NCBI GenBank assembly: GCA_945881965.1
Contig: CAMCVS010000010.1
Span: forward strand, 43,888 to 107,887
Source of the DNA: Paracoccus haematequi
GTDB lineage: Bacteria > Pseudomonadota > Alphaproteobacteria > Rhodobacterales > Rhodobacteraceae
Length of the DNA: 64,000 nucleotides
Reading direction: 5' to 3'
Shown here: positions 38,224 to 48,003 of the stretch, piece after piece
Layout: each line of letters begins with the position of its first letter
How positions within the stretch are numbered: the stretch's first letter is position 1
The notes under the pieces: generated by a model
Told to the model about the DNA's origin: nothing
Database searches by the model: none
Seen by the model: the letters and a program-made list of their open reading frames with translations, nothing else
Made by a program: the position numbers and the translations under genes

Positions 38224-38844
38224 TCAGAACGCCTGCAACTGCGGCACCAGCGCCGCCAGAGCCTTGAACCGGTCCGGGTCGTCAGTTTCGTAGAACTTCT
38301 GCGTGGTCACGCCGGGAATTTTTGCCCATTGTTCCATCAGGTTCACCGGAAACCAGGTCTGCGTGATCTGCGCAAATTGCGGCACGCTGCGCAGGATATC
38401 CGAGGTGGACCGCGAACAATTGGCAGGCCTTTGGTTGCCCGCCACCAGCATCCGCTGCAAGATCGCTTCGGCAGTTTCCGCCGTTACGGGCAGGGTTTGC
38501 ACCACGACATGATGGGTCTTGCGCGCATGAAACCGGGTAAAGGTATCGACCACCTGCGGCGTCGCCCCGAACACCACATCGCCGCGTTCGACGATACGTT
38601 CGTTGCGGAATGATCCGGCAGGATCCCACAGCACGCGCTGCGATCCGTTCACCACCATCGCCGTATGCGCGCCGCCGCCGCTTTCATTGTTGATCATGGT
38701 CAACAACCGCAGTTCCGGTGGCCCGTCATGGCGATAGACCGCGCGGGCAACGCGGTCGGGACCGCTGTCGGGCACACGCGGCGCTTCGTTGGTGCAACCG
38801 GCCACGGCCAGCATCAGTCCAAGGGCTATGATCAGGCGGCGCAT
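38224..38844 (-). CDS. lipoprotein with possible permuted papain-like (NlpC/P60-related) fold
   Basis: 206-residue lipoprotein with lipobox VAGC (C17). The order H60 (GGGAHTAMVVNG), a basic/beta region, RGDVVFG, then C143 (ANCSRSTSDIL) recalls circularly permuted NlpC/P60 proteins, where the catalytic His comes before the Cys. This would make it an envelope amidase, peptidase or thiol enzyme; it could equally be an inactive fold. GGAG precedes the ATG at 38844. Confidence 0.6.
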   Translation of the reverse strand: MRRLIIALGLMLAVAGCTNEAPRVPDSGPDRVARAVYRHDGPPELRLLTMINNESGGGAHTAMVVNGSQRVLWDPAGSFRNERIVERGDVVFGATPQVVDTFTRFHARKTHHVVVQTLPVTAETAEAILQRMLVAGNQRPANCSRSTSDILRSVPQFAQITQTWFPVNLMEQWAKIPGVTTQKFYETDDPDRFKALAALVPQLQAF

Positions 38845-38869
38845 GGAGGCTCCGTCGCGAAAGGCAGGA

Positions 38870-39004
38870 TCAGCCGTTGAACACAGCCATGAAAATCAAG
38901 ACGCAGATCACGACGATCACACCTTTGGTCGCCAGACTGATAAACCCGGCAAAGGCTTTTTCCTGCGCTTTGGTGTCCATCGAACCATGCTTGTGTTCTG
39001 CCAT
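38870..39004 (-). CDS. aa3-type cytochrome c oxidase subunit IV
   Basis: 44-residue peptide: a polar start (MAEHKHGSMDTKAQEKAFAG) followed by a single TM helix (FISLATKGVIVVICVLIFMA). This matches the small alphaproteobacterial subunit IV of aa3 oxidases, which packs against the core without redox cofactors. AACAGG lies before the ATG. The core ctaCDE genes are not in the window, so the gene is physically separate from its complex. Confidence 0.88.
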   Translation of the reverse strand: MAEHKHGSMDTKAQEKAFAGFISLATKGVIVVICVLIFMAVFNG

Positions 39005-39071
39005 GACCTGTTCCTTTTGACATGCGGGGCTTGCGTTTCGCCCGATTGGCTAGCCGATTCCGGGCCTTGTG

Positions 39072-40142
39072 TCACGCCTCTATGTCATCACCTGCGGCCT
39101 GCCACAGCCATGCGCCGTCCGGCCCCATCGCCCGCGTCACCGCGCCCTGATGCAGCAGGTGGTTCAGGTGCGCCACCGCCTCGACCAGCGCCAGACCATA
39201 GCTGCCGCCGTCAATAGTGCGCTTGAACAGCGGCGGGAAACACTGCGCGGCGGTGCGGGGCTGATCCAGATGCCGCAGCAGTCGTTTCAGCGCCCCGGCG
39301 TGGTTGTCGATCAACTGTCGCATCCGCGTGGGCGCGCCGGTGAACGGCAATTTGTGCCCGCCCAGCACAAGATGATCTTCGCGCACCAGCGTGGAAAACC
39401 GCGCGCAGCTTTCCAGCCATTCCGCCAGCGGATCGGCCAGCGGTTCCGACGGATGCACCCCGATATTGGGCGAAATTGACGGCAGGATCTGGTCGCCTGC
39501 AAGGATCACGGCATCCTCACGGCTGAAAAACACCAGATGTTCCGGCGCGTGGCCATGGCCGACATGCACGTCCCATGTCCGCCCGCCCGCTGTGATCACA
39601 TCGCCCTGTTGCAGGCGGCGATACCCCACCGGCAAGGGATGCGCCATGTCGGCAAAGTTGAACGGGCGTTCCGTCAGCCGCTTGGCATAGATGTCGGCGT
39701 CCATCCCCGCCGCGCGCCAATAGGCCTTGGCCGCCGCGCTGGGTTCGGTTTCGACATCAAGGATCAGCATCCGCGCCAGCGTCCATGCCGTGCGCGAGGC
39801 CCATAATTCCGCCCCCCGGTCCATGAACCACCCCGCCACGCCGACATGATCGGGGTGATGATGCGTCAACAGGATGCGCCGCACCGGTTTGCCGCGCAGC
39901 GGCCCGGTGAGCAGCGTCTCCCAGATCGCCACCGTCTTGCGCGAATACATGCCGCAATCGACAAGGGTCCAGCTATCGCCGTCATCCAGCGCATAGATGT
40001 TCACATGGTCCAGCGTCATCGGCAGCGGCAGGCGCAGCCACAGGATGCCGGGGGCGACTTCGATGGCGGCGCCGGTTTCGGGCGGGGCCTCCCATGGATA
40101 GCGGATCGTGCCGCTATCGCCCGCCTCCGCCTTGCCGTCCAT
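39072..40142 (-). CDS. MBL-fold metallo-hydrolase
   Basis: 356-residue metallo-beta-lactamase-fold enzyme. The zinc motif is LLTHHHPDHVGVAGW, with further ligands in VGHGHAPEH and LAGDQILP, and a C-terminal helical extension. The substrate is unknown; a thioesterase or glyoxalase II-like role is possible because the gene is coupled to an acyl-CoA dehydrogenase. The ATG at 40142 shares a base with the dehydrogenase TGA; a GTG lies directly before it. Confidence 0.88.
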   Translation of the reverse strand: MDGKAEAGDSGTIRYPWEAPPETGAAIEVAPGILWLRLPLPMTLDHVNIYALDDGDSWTLVDCGMYSRKTVAIWETLLTGPLRGKPVRRILLTHHHPDHVGVAGWFMDRGAELWASRTAWTLARMLILDVETEPSAAAKAYWRAAGMDADIYAKRLTERPFNFADMAHPLPVGYRRLQQGDVITAGGRTWDVHVGHGHAPEHLVFFSREDAVILAGDQILPSISPNIGVHPSEPLADPLAEWLESCARFSTLVREDHLVLGGHKLPFTGAPTRMRQLIDNHAGALKRLLRHLDQPRTAAQCFPPLFKRTIDGGSYGLALVEAVAHLNHLLHQGAVTRAMGPDGAWLWQAAGDDIEA

Positions 40143-41836
40143 CACGCCGCCAATTCGTCGGGCGACAGCGCAAACAGGTCATCCGCGCCGCTCGTCGCGT
40201 GGTCCAGCAGACCGGCGATTTCCGGCAGCAGGCGGCGGATATAGAACCGCGCCAGCGCGGTGCGCGGCCCGGTGCCGCCTTCGGCCATCGCCGCCGTCAG
40301 GTGGTAATGCGCCCCCAGCACGCGGGCAAAGGCCATCAGGAACGGCACCGACCCGGCAAAACGCGCGGTCATGTCGGATTGCGCCAGCATCCATTCCACG
40401 CCTTCGCGCAGACATTCGGTGGCTTCCCACAGCGGCGCGGCCAGATCGGGCAGATGGGCGCGCGCCGCCTCGGTCGCGGCCTCGACCTCGTCCAGCAGAC
40501 GGAATGCGGCCTCGCCGCCATCCATCATCTTGCGGCCCACCAGATCCATCGCCTGGATGCCGTTGGTGCCTTCGTAGATCGCCGTGATCCGCACATCGCG
40601 GCTGAACTGCGCCGCCCCGGTATCCTCGACAAACCCCATGCCGCCGAACACCTGCACCCCGGTTTCTGCCACGCGGATGCCGGTTTCCGACCCGAAGGCC
40701 TTGGCGATCGGCGTCAGCAGCGCCGCCCGCGCCGCCCATTCGGGGGCGTTTGTCGCCGTCGCCATATCAATCGCCACCGAACAGGCGAGCGCGATCGCAC
40801 GCGACGCAAAGGTATCGGCTTTCATCGTCATCAGCATCCGGCGCACATCGGCGTGCTGGATGATCGGGCCCATCTGGTCGCGGTCCCGCGCATAGGCCAC
40901 CGCGTGCTGCGTCGCCGCATCGGCCACACCCACGCCCTGCACCCCCACCGACACGCGGGCGTTGTTCATCATCGTGAACATCGCGGCCATGCCCTTGTGT
41001 TCGGCCCCCACAAGCCAGCCGCGCGCGCCATCGTATTGCATCACGCAGGTCGGGCTGCCGTGGATGCCCAATTTATGTTCCAAGCTGACCACCTTCAGCG
41101 TATTGGCCGCGCCCAGCGACCCGTCGGCGTTCGGAAGGTATTTCGGCACCATGAACAGCGATATCCCCTTGGTCCCGCCAACAGCCCCCGGCAAACGCGC
41201 CAGCACCAGATGGCAGACATTGCCGCCGAAATCATGATCGCCCCAGGTGATGTAAATCTTCTGCCCGGTGATCGCATAGCTGCCATCACCATTCGGTTCC
41301 GCATGGGTTTTCAACGCGCCGACATCGGACCCCGCCTGCGGTTCGGTCAGGTTCATCGTGCCGGTCCATTCGCCGCTGACGAGACGCGGAATGTATTGCG
41401 CGCGGATATCGTCGCTCGCGTGATGCGACAGCGCTTCGATTTGACCTTGAGTCAACAGAGGGTTCAACCCCAGCGCCATGCACGACCCCGCCACCATGTC
41501 GTTGAACGCCACAGTCAACACTTGCGGCAGGCCCATCCCGCCATAAGCCGGGTCCGCCGACAGGCCCAGCCAACCGCCATCCGCAAGCGTACGGAACGCG
41601 TCGGCAAATCCGGGGCTGCTGCGCACCACCCCGTTTTCCAGCACCGCGCCCTGCATGTCGCCGCCCCGGTTCAAGGGGGCCAGCACGTCCTCGCACAGCC
41701 GCCCCACCTCGGTCAGGATCGCCTCGACAGTGTCCGGCGTGGCCTCCGCGAACCGCTCAGTCGCGGTAACGCGGTCAAAGCCCACCACATGATCCAGCAG
41801 AAAGCGAAACTCGGCAACAGGGGCGCGGTAGGCCAT
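40142..41836 (-). CDS. acyl-CoA dehydrogenase (long form, DmdC/FadE-like)
   Basis: 564-residue FAD enzyme with a C-terminal extension. Motifs include [14 protein letters not shown], the FAD-binding [42 protein letters not shown] and [17 protein letters not shown]. Sequence style fits the family that includes 3-methylmercaptopropionyl-CoA dehydrogenase (DmdC) of roseobacters, but fatty acyl-CoA substrates are equally possible. AAGGAG precedes the ATG at 41836. Electrons should pass through ETF to the ETF-QO at 34.7-36.4 kb. Confidence 0.9.
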   Translation of the reverse strand: MAYRAPVAEFRFLLDHVVGFDRVTATERFAEATPDTVEAILTEVGRLCEDVLAPLNRGGDMQGAVLENGVVRSSPGFADAFRTLADGGWLGLSADPAYGGMGLPQVLTVAFNDMVAGSCMALGLNPLLTQGQIEALSHHASDDIRAQYIPRLVSGEWTGTMNLTEPQAGSDVGALKTHAEPNGDGSYAITGQKIYITWGDHDFGGNVCHLVLARLPGAVGGTKGISLFMVPKYLPNADGSLGAANTLKVVSLEHKLGIHGSPTCVMQYDGARGWLVGAEHKGMAAMFTMMNNARVSVGVQGVGVADAATQHAVAYARDRDQMGPIIQHADVRRMLMTMKADTFASRAIALACSVAIDMATATNAPEWAARAALLTPIAKAFGSETGIRVAETGVQVFGGMGFVEDTGAAQFSRDVRITAIYEGTNGIQAMDLVGRKMMDGGEAAFRLLDEVEAATEAARAHLPDLAAPLWEATECLREGVEWMLAQSDMTARFAGSVPFLMAFARVLGAHYHLTAAMAEGGTGPRTALARFYIRRLLPEIAGLLDHATSGADDLFALSPDELAA

Positions 41837-41944
41837 GACCAACTCCTTGGTGCGCAGCGCTTGGCAATCCAGCCCACCGCGTCTAGATGACCGTTACACA
41901 GGCCGCGCCTGTCCGATCAACCAAAACGCCGCGTCAGAGCGCCC

Positions 41945-42895
41945 ATGCCCATCCCCCGCATCACCGAAACGCTGCGTCCCGATGCAAGCGGCCTTGCGCG
42001 CGCGGCAGCGCTGGTGCGGGCAGGCGATCTGGTCGCGTTTCCGACCGAGACGGTCTATGGTCTGGGCGGGGATGCCACCGATGATCTGGCCGTGGCGCGA
42101 ATTTTCGCCGCCAAGGACCGGCCCCGGTTCAACCCGCTGATCGCGCATGTCGCCGATGTGGCGGCGGCGCAGCGGCTGGTGGTCTGGTCCGACTTGGCCG
42201 ACAGGCTGGCCGCCGCGTTCTGGCCCGGACCGATGACGCTGGTGCTGCCGTTGCGCGCGGATGCAGGCGTGTCGGCCCTTGTCACCGCCGATCTGCCGAC
42301 GCTCGCCGTGCGCGTGCCCGCGCATCCCGCCGCCTTGGCGCTGCTCGACGCGGTCGGGCGGCCCATTGCGGCCCCGTCCGCCAACCCGTCAGGCCGGATC
42401 AGCCCGACGTCTGCGGCGCATGTGCTGGCCGGACTGTCGGGGCGAATCGCGGCGGTGCTGGACGGTGGTCCCTGCGCGGTGGGGCTGGAATCCACGATCC
42501 TCGGCCTGACACCCGACCTGGTGCTGCTGCGCGCGGGCGGTGTGCCGTCCGAGGCGCTGGCCAATGTATTGGGCTATTCTCTTACCCTGCATCAGGGGAG
42601 CGCGATCACCGCGCCGGGGCAACTTGCGTCGCATTACGCCCCCGACGCGCGGGTCCGCCTTGATGCGCTGACGCCTCATGCAGGAGAGGTCATGCTGGGG
42701 TTCGGCCCCGTCCCCGGCACCTTGACCCTGTCCGCCACCGGCGATCTGACCGAGGCGGCGGCGCACCTGTTCCGCCATCTGCACGCCCTTGATGCGATGT
42801 CGCCGCAGGGCATCGCCGTTGCACCCATCCCGGAAACCGGGCTGGGCCGCGCCATCAACGACCGGTTGCGCCGCGCCGCAGCCCCCCGCAATTAG
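41945..42895 (+). CDS. L-threonylcarbamoyladenylate synthase (Sua5 type)
   Basis: Makes the threonylcarbamoyl-AMP used for the t6A37 modification of tRNAs. The 316-residue protein has the YrdC domain (FPTETVYGLGGDA, KDRPRFNPLIAH, WPGPMTLVLP, APSANPSGRISPT) followed by a C-terminal Sua5 domain beginning APGQLASHYAPDARV. The extra domain distinguishes it from short TsaC. It is divergent from the acyl-CoA dehydrogenase and its TAG overlaps the stop of the convergent alcohol dehydrogenase. Confidence 0.95.
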   Translation: MPIPRITETLRPDASGLARAAALVRAGDLVAFPTETVYGLGGDATDDLAVARIFAAKDRPRFNPLIAHVADVAAAQRLVVWSDLADRLAAAFWPGPMTLVLPLRADAGVSALVTADLPTLAVRVPAHPAALALLDAVGRPIAAPSANPSGRISPTSAAHVLAGLSGRIAAVLDGGPCAVGLESTILGLTPDLVLLRAGGVPSEALANVLGYSLTLHQGSAITAPGQLASHYAPDARVRLDALTPHAGEVMLGFGPVPGTLTLSATGDLTEAAAHLFRHLHALDAMSPQGIAVAPIPETGLGRAINDRLRRAAAPRN

Positions 42896-43983
42896 CGCGG
42901 GAACATCACCACATTCCGCCGCGCCGCGCCGGTTTTGGTATTGGCGATGGCGTCGTTGATCTGGTCCAGCGTGAACCGCCCGGAAATCAACTCGTCCAGC
43001 TTCAGCCGACCCTGTTGATACAGGTCCACCATCCAGGGGATATCGCGGCGAATGACAACGTCGCCCATCTTGGACCCGACCATGCCCTGACCGACAGCGG
43101 CCAGCATCACCGGTTCATAGGTGGACATCGCGCCGGAATGGGGCATCCCCACCATTACCACGCGCCCGCCATAACCCAGATACTTCGGCGCGGCATCATA
43201 GGCCGGGATCGCACCGACCGTCACGATCACCGCATCCGCGCCGCGCCCGCCCAGCAGGCGTTTGACGGCGGCCCAGGGTTTCGCCTCGGTCGCCAGCACG
43301 CCATCGGTTGCGCCAAATTCGCGCGCAATCGCCAGCTTTTCCAGCGTCATGTCCACGGCCACAATGCGCCGCGCACCGGCGATCCGCGCGCCCTGAATGG
43401 CGTTCAGGCCGACACCGCCCGCACCGATCACCACCACATCCTGCCCCGGACGCACCCCGCCTGCATTCACCACCGCGCCGACACCGGTGATCACACCGCA
43501 GGAAATCAGCGAGGCCGCATCCTTGGGCATATCCGCCGGGATCACCACGATCTGGCTCTGGTCCACCACCACGGCCTCGGCAAAACCCGCCGTGGCCATG
43601 CCATGTTCCACCGGGCTGCCATCGGCCATCGTGACGGGGCCTGCCATGCGGTCATAGGGCGTGTCGCAGATCGTGGGTTTGCCGCTGGCGCAATTCGGGC
43701 AATGGCCGCAGGCGCGGATCAGCGTGACGCAGACGCTGTCACCCACCGCGATGCCATGCACACCCGCGCCCACCGCCGTCACGATCCCCGCCGCCTCGTG
43801 GCCGTAGATCGCAGGCAGATTGCCGCCCCATCCGCCGTCGATATAGGTGATATCGGAATGACAGATCGCGCAGGCATCCAGCCGCACCTCGACCTCGCCG
43901 GCTTCAGGCGCGCGCAGCAGCACGTCCTCGATCACCAGCGGTTTTCCAAATTCGTGACAGACAGCGGCGCGGATTTTCTGCAT
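42892..43983 (-). CDS. zinc-dependent alcohol dehydrogenase
   Basis: 363-residue medium-chain dehydrogenase. The catalytic zinc site is shown by ICHSD and IYGHEAAG, the structural zinc by CGHCPNCASGKPTIC, and the NAD fold by VVVIGAGGVGLNAIQGA. Overall pattern resembles class III-like or NDMA-type alcohol dehydrogenases; the substrate is unknown. The ATG at 43983 (MQKIRAAVC) follows GAGGGACCCC; an upstream in-frame ATG at 43995 is less likely. Confidence 0.88.
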   Translation of the reverse strand: MQKIRAAVCHEFGKPLVIEDVLLRAPEAGEVEVRLDACAICHSDITYIDGGWGGNLPAIYGHEAAGIVTAVGAGVHGIAVGDSVCVTLIRACGHCPNCASGKPTICDTPYDRMAGPVTMADGSPVEHGMATAGFAEAVVVDQSQIVVIPADMPKDAASLISCGVITGVGAVVNAGGVRPGQDVVVIGAGGVGLNAIQGARIAGARRIVAVDMTLEKLAIAREFGATDGVLATEAKPWAAVKRLLGGRGADAVIVTVGAIPAYDAAPKYLGYGGRVVMVGMPHSGAMSTYEPVMLAAVGQGMVGSKMGDVVIRRDIPWMVDLYQQGRLKLDELISGRFTLDQINDAIANTKTGAARRNVVMFPR

Positions 43984-44067
43984 GGGGTCCCTCATCCCGT
44001 GATGTGCCGCGACCCTGCCCCGCCGATCCCGGCGCGGCTAGGCGGATTGCGACATCAGGTGCCGCAA

Positions 44068-45276
44068 TCAGCGCAGCCTTACTCTGGGGAAGCTGATGCG
44101 CAGGAACAGCGCCAGTGACAGCGCCATGATCACCGCCGCCGCCAGAAACGGCGCGCCGGGCAGATAAACTGCGGCATCGGGGCCAGAGAACGCGGCAAAA
44201 ACCTGCGTCAGGGCCAAGGGCGCGAGGATCATGGCGATGGACATCAGCGACGTCATCACGCCCTGCAACGCGCCTTGGGCATCGTCCGGCACGGCCCGGC
44301 TGGCGATGCCCTGCAACGCCGGGAAACCGATGGCCCCCAATGCCGACAGCGGGATCAGCGCCATCAACCACCACCCCGAGGTCAGGAACCCGATCACCAC
44401 CAGCGCCACCAACTCGATGGCAAAGGCCCAGATCACCGTCCGCCGTTCGCCAAGCCAGCCAATCGCGGGGCCGACCAGCAACCCTTGCACCAACGCCAGC
44501 GACAGGCCGTAAACTGCCAGCGACACCCCGATCAGGCCCGGCGACCAGCCGAACCGTTCGGCGGTGAAATAGGCCCAGATCACCGGGTAGACCGCATTGG
44601 CGAGGTGATAGAAAAAGAACACGCCCAGCAAGATCGTCAGCCCCGGCAGCCGCGCGATCAGGCGGAACGCGCCAAAGGGGTTCACGTTGGCCCAGTTGAA
44701 CGCACGGCGCGTGCGGTCAGTGACGGTTTCGCGCAGCACTAGGAACCCCAGCACCGCATTGGCCGCCGACAGGCCAGCAGCGGCCCAGAACGGCGCGCGG
44801 GTGCCAAACTCGGCCAACAGCCCGCCCAGAATCGGCCCCAGCACAAACCCCGCGCCGAACCCCGCCCCCAACAGGCCAAAGTTGGCGGCCTTCTGCGCGG
44901 GGTCGGAAATGTCAGCGATGTAGGCCTGCGCGGTGGAATGGGTCGCCGCCGTGATCCCGCCGATAATGCGGCCCAAAAGCAACAGCCACAGCGACCCCGC
45001 CAGCGCCATCACCACATAATCCAGCGCCATTACCGCCATCGACACCAGCAAAACGGGGCGCCGCCCCACGGCATCCGACAGGCTGCCCAGCATCGGCGCG
45101 CAGATGAATTGCATCACCGCGAATGCGGTGGACAACAGCCCGCCCCAAACGGCGGCCTGCGCCAGATCGCCGCCCGTCACCTCGCGGATCAGGTCGGGCA
45201 TGACCGGCAGGATCAACCCGATGCCCATCGCGTCGATGGTGACGGTCAGAAAGATGAACAAAAGCGGCAGGTTCAT
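44068..45276 (-). CDS. MFS transporter (TCR/Tet family)
   Basis: 402-residue transporter with 12 predicted helices. The first loop motif GSLSDAVGRRPVLL and LGRIIGGITAATHSTAQAYI are hallmarks of the drug-exporter (Tet-like) subgroup, while the true substrate is unknown. It starts at 45276 with an ATGA overlap with the pcaB stop, so it is coupled to pcaB and the esterase, which hints at transport of an aromatic or ester compound. Confidence 0.88.
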   Translation of the reverse strand: MNLPLLFIFLTVTIDAMGIGLILPVMPDLIREVTGGDLAQAAVWGGLLSTAFAVMQFICAPMLGSLSDAVGRRPVLLVSMAVMALDYVVMALAGSLWLLLLGRIIGGITAATHSTAQAYIADISDPAQKAANFGLLGAGFGAGFVLGPILGGLLAEFGTRAPFWAAAGLSAANAVLGFLVLRETVTDRTRRAFNWANVNPFGAFRLIARLPGLTILLGVFFFYHLANAVYPVIWAYFTAERFGWSPGLIGVSLAVYGLSLALVQGLLVGPAIGWLGERRTVIWAFAIELVALVVIGFLTSGWWLMALIPLSALGAIGFPALQGIASRAVPDDAQGALQGVMTSLMSIAMILAPLALTQVFAAFSGPDAAVYLPGAPFLAAAVIMALSLALFLRISFPRVRLR

Positions 45277-46628
45277 GGCGCGCCTGACTTCACGTTATCC
45301 AGCGCGGCGCGCACCCGGGCGGCAAAGGCGCGGGCATCAGCGGGCGCGTGACCCATCTGCGCCTCAGGCGCGAACACATCGTCCATCGCGATGCCGGGAT
45401 AGGCCGCGCGCGCCAGGTCGGCCAGATCGGCCCCGCTGCGGATCGCGTCCTGCGCCAGCGCCTTGATGGCGGCCTGCGCTTCGGGGCGGGGCAGATGTTC
45501 GGCAAGCCGGAATGACAGCGCCTCGGCATGGATCAGGTTCTGATCGCCGGTCAGCACGGCGCGCATGCGGTCGCTGCGCGGCGCGATACCGGGGATCAGG
45601 TCGCGGGTCTGAATCAGCGCAGACTGTGCCGACAGGCACAGTTGCGGCAGCACCAGCCATTCGGTGAACCACGCCACGCCGTCGCGTTGCTGGCGGTGCA
45701 GGGCTGCGCCCTGCAAGGTGGCGTGCAGCCCGATGGCATGGCGCGCCAGCGCCATCAGCATCGACGGCACCACCGGGTTCTGTTTCTGCGGCATGGTCGA
45801 TGACCCGCCGGATTGGCCGAGCGTCAGCTCGGCCACCCCCGTCTGCGTCATCAACACCATATCCTCGCCGATCTTGCCCAGCGCGGCTGCAAGCCGCGCC
45901 ATGACGCCGCCGATCCGTAGGATCGGCGTGCGATCCGCATGCCATGACCGACCGGGATCGTGCAGGCCCAAGGCGGCGGCAAGCCGCCGCCTTTGCTCGG
46001 GCGCGGACGGCCCAAGGGCCGCCGCGGTGCCTGCGGCACCCGCAAGCTGGACCCACAGCGCGGCATGGGGCAGCGCGGCGAATTCGCCGCGCAACTCCAG
46101 CAACGGCGCGCCCCATTCCGCCACCACCGCGCCGAAACTCGTCGGCGTCGCCGCCTGCCCGTAGGTGCGCGCGGCCATTGGGGTATCCGCCTGCGCATCC
46201 GCCAGCACGGCCAGTGCGGCGAGTGTCGCATCCAGCGCCACCGTCATCTGCGCCAGCACCTGTTTCAACCGCAGCATCAGGCCCGTATCCATGATATCCT
46301 GGCTCGTCGCGCCCCAATGCAGGTATTGCGCATGCCCGGGGGCCTCCAGCGCCTTGCGCATCGCGGCGACCAGACCCGGCACGGTGACGCCGTTCTGCCC
46401 GGTGGCCTCGGCCATGCCCGCAGGGTCCAGTTGGATTTCCATCGTGGCGCGGTGCAGGAAGGCGGCGCTTTCTGCCGGGATCACCCCCAGATCGCCCTGC
46501 ACGCGGGCCAAGGCCCCTTCGACCAGCATCATCGCGCGCACCTCGGCGCTGTCGGAAAACAGCCGACCGGCGTCGCCCGACGGCAGCAGGCGGGCATAAA
46601 GCGCAGAATCGAACAGGGATGCGGCCAT
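45273..46628 (-). CDS. pcaB: 3-carboxy-cis,cis-muconate cycloisomerase (PcaB) or related lyase
   Basis: 451-residue member of the fumarase/aspartase superfamily. It has the superfamily loop GQSGGSSTMPQKQNPVVPS, the helix HWGATSQDIMDTGLMLR and a PcaB-style end (HLPRPEAQAAIKALAQDA). PcaB converts carboxymuconate to gamma-carboxymuconolactone in protocatechuate breakdown. The other pca genes are not in the window; instead it sits between an esterase and an MFS exporter, so a modified aromatic route is possible. Confidence 0.85.
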   Translation of the reverse strand: MAASLFDSALYARLLPSGDAGRLFSDSAEVRAMMLVEGALARVQGDLGVIPAESAAFLHRATMEIQLDPAGMAEATGQNGVTVPGLVAAMRKALEAPGHAQYLHWGATSQDIMDTGLMLRLKQVLAQMTVALDATLAALAVLADAQADTPMAARTYGQAATPTSFGAVVAEWGAPLLELRGEFAALPHAALWVQLAGAAGTAAALGPSAPEQRRRLAAALGLHDPGRSWHADRTPILRIGGVMARLAAALGKIGEDMVLMTQTGVAELTLGQSGGSSTMPQKQNPVVPSMLMALARHAIGLHATLQGAALHRQQRDGVAWFTEWLVLPQLCLSAQSALIQTRDLIPGIAPRSDRMRAVLTGDQNLIHAEALSFRLAEHLPRPEAQAAIKALAQDAIRSGADLADLARAAYPGIAMDDVFAPEAQMGHAPADARAFAARVRAALDNVKSGAP

Positions 46629-46631
46629 GGT

Positions 46632-47345
46632 TCAGAACCCCTTGATGAAGCGGTCGATATGGCCCGCCAACACTTCTGGTGCGGCAAAGAACGGGCTGTG
46701 CGAACAGGCCATGTCAGTGACGCGCTCCGCAGGCCAGCCCTCGGTCATGGTAACTTGAAATTCGGGCGGGATGGTGCGGTCATCGGTGCAGCGGACATAG
46801 CCGCGCGGCAGCGCCGCGATACGGTCAAGGCCCGCGACCGGCACCGATGTGGGGGCCACCGCCTGCACGCACAGTCGGTCCATCGCATAGGCCACGTCGG
46901 CGGGCGCGCAATCGTGATAGAACAGATCGGGGACCATCGCCGGATCGGCGGTCCAGCCCAACCGGTCCTCAGTCATGCGGATGGCGGGCAACAGCGGCTG
47001 GCGCGGCGCGCGCATCCGCATCTGCGCCAGGCTGTGATCCGGCCATGGCACATAGGCGCAGACATAGATCAACCCCGCCACACGGTCGGGCGCGGCCACC
47101 GCGGCGGCGGTGATCGGATAGCCGCCCATCGAATGGCCCACCAGCACAGTGTTAGGCCCCATCGCCGCCAGCACCGCATCGCGGTAGCGGTCCAGCGTCA
47201 CATCCCTGTAGGGCGTCGCATCATCGCCATGCCCCGGCAGGTCGATGACGCGCGCGTCATGCCCCAGCGCCGTCAGAGCCGGGATCACATCGCGCCAGCA
47301 CCACGCGCCATGCGCCGCGCCGTGGATCAACAGGATATCGGCCAT
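46632..47345 (-). CDS. alpha/beta hydrolase (esterase of the hydroxynitrile-lyase/methylesterase type)
   Basis: 237-residue hydrolase beginning MADILLIHGAAHGAWCWRD, with the nucleophile elbow LVGHSMGGYP, the RTIPPEFQ Asp region and a C-terminal catalytic His in ACSHSPFFAAPE. This pattern belongs to the plant-like methylesterase/hydroxynitrile-lyase family rather than PcaD. GGAGCGCGCAG precedes the ATG at 47345. It is followed 3 nt later by pcaB, which suggests that an aromatic ester is hydrolysed before ring cleavage products reach PcaB. Confidence 0.85.
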   Translation of the reverse strand: MADILLIHGAAHGAWCWRDVIPALTALGHDARVIDLPGHGDDATPYRDVTLDRYRDAVLAAMGPNTVLVGHSMGGYPITAAAVAAPDRVAGLIYVCAYVPWPDHSLAQMRMRAPRQPLLPAIRMTEDRLGWTADPAMVPDLFYHDCAPADVAYAMDRLCVQAVAPTSVPVAGLDRIAALPRGYVRCTDDRTIPPEFQVTMTEGWPAERVTDMACSHSPFFAAPEVLAGHIDRFIKGF

Positions 47346-47414
47346 CTGCGCGCTCCGTCTGGTTTGCCACCCTGCTAACACGCGAGCCGCGTTATAGGCC
47401 AGATGCGCGATGGA

Positions 47415-47969
47415 TCACGCATGCCCCGCCGACGACGACAGCGACAACGCCGACACCCCCAGCACCTTCAATGCGGCCTGCCATTTTCCGGCATCGTCAG
47501 CGGCATAGATCACGTCTTCGGGCACATCGGCGGTCAGCCAGCCGTTCTTCGCGATCTCGGCATCCAATTGCCCCGCACCCCATCCGGCATAGCCCAGCGT
47601 CATCAGGCAGCGCTGCGGCCCGGCCCCCTGCGCCAGCGCCTTCAGGATGTCCAGCGTTGCGGTCATGCCGAACCGGCCCTGCACCACCAGCGTGTTGCGC
47701 GGGCTGCGGTAATCCAACGAATGCAGCACAAACCCGCGCCCCGGTTCCACGGGGCCGCCGAAATGCACCGGCAGATCGGGCGCATCCAGACCGGGCGGCA
47801 CATTGACCTGCCGCAGCAGATCGGCCAGCCGCAGGTCAGGCAGCGGCTTGTTCACGATCAGGCCCATGGTGCGCCCCGGCCCGTGCGCGCACAGGAACAC
47901 CACCGCGCCGTCGAAACGCGGATCGCCCATGCCCGGCATCGCGATCAACGTCTTGCCCGTTAAATCCAT
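47415..47969 (-). CDS. YqgE/AlgH family protein
   Basis: 184-residue soluble protein with the conserved blocks LIAMPGMGDPRF, GLIVNKPL, FGGPVEPGRGFVLHS and LGYAGWGAGQL of the UPF0301/YqgE family, whose biochemical function is undefined. Translation start is unusual. Three tandem 17-bp copies of the start region place ATGs at 48003, 47986 and 47969; only 47969 is in the long frame. The best ribosome-binding site (GGAG at 48011-48014) serves the farthest ATG, so expression probably depends on reinitiation. Confidence 0.92.
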   Translation of the reverse strand: MDLTGKTLIAMPGMGDPRFDGAVVFLCAHGPGRTMGLIVNKPLPDLRLADLLRQVNVPPGLDAPDLPVHFGGPVEPGRGFVLHSLDYRSPRNTLVVQGRFGMTATLDILKALAQGAGPQRCLMTLGYAGWGAGQLDAEIAKNGWLTADVPEDVIYAADDAGKWQAALKVLGVSALSLSSSAGHA

Positions 47970-48003
47970 TTGCCTGTCAGATCCATCGGCCCGTCAGATC
48001 CAT
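47953..48003 (-). repeat. three tandem 17-bp copies of the yqgE start region
   Basis: On the minus strand the unit ATGGATCTGACGGGCCG occurs three times with small changes, starting at 48003, 47986 and 47969. Because 17 is not a multiple of three, each ATG opens a different frame. The upstream two end after eight codons (MDLTGRWI and MDLTGKWI). Confidence 0.9.

Noticed and set aside
40094..41890. 598-codon frame antisense to the acyl-CoA dehydrogenase
   Set aside because: Same GC-driven shadow effect; the opposite strand has full family motifs.
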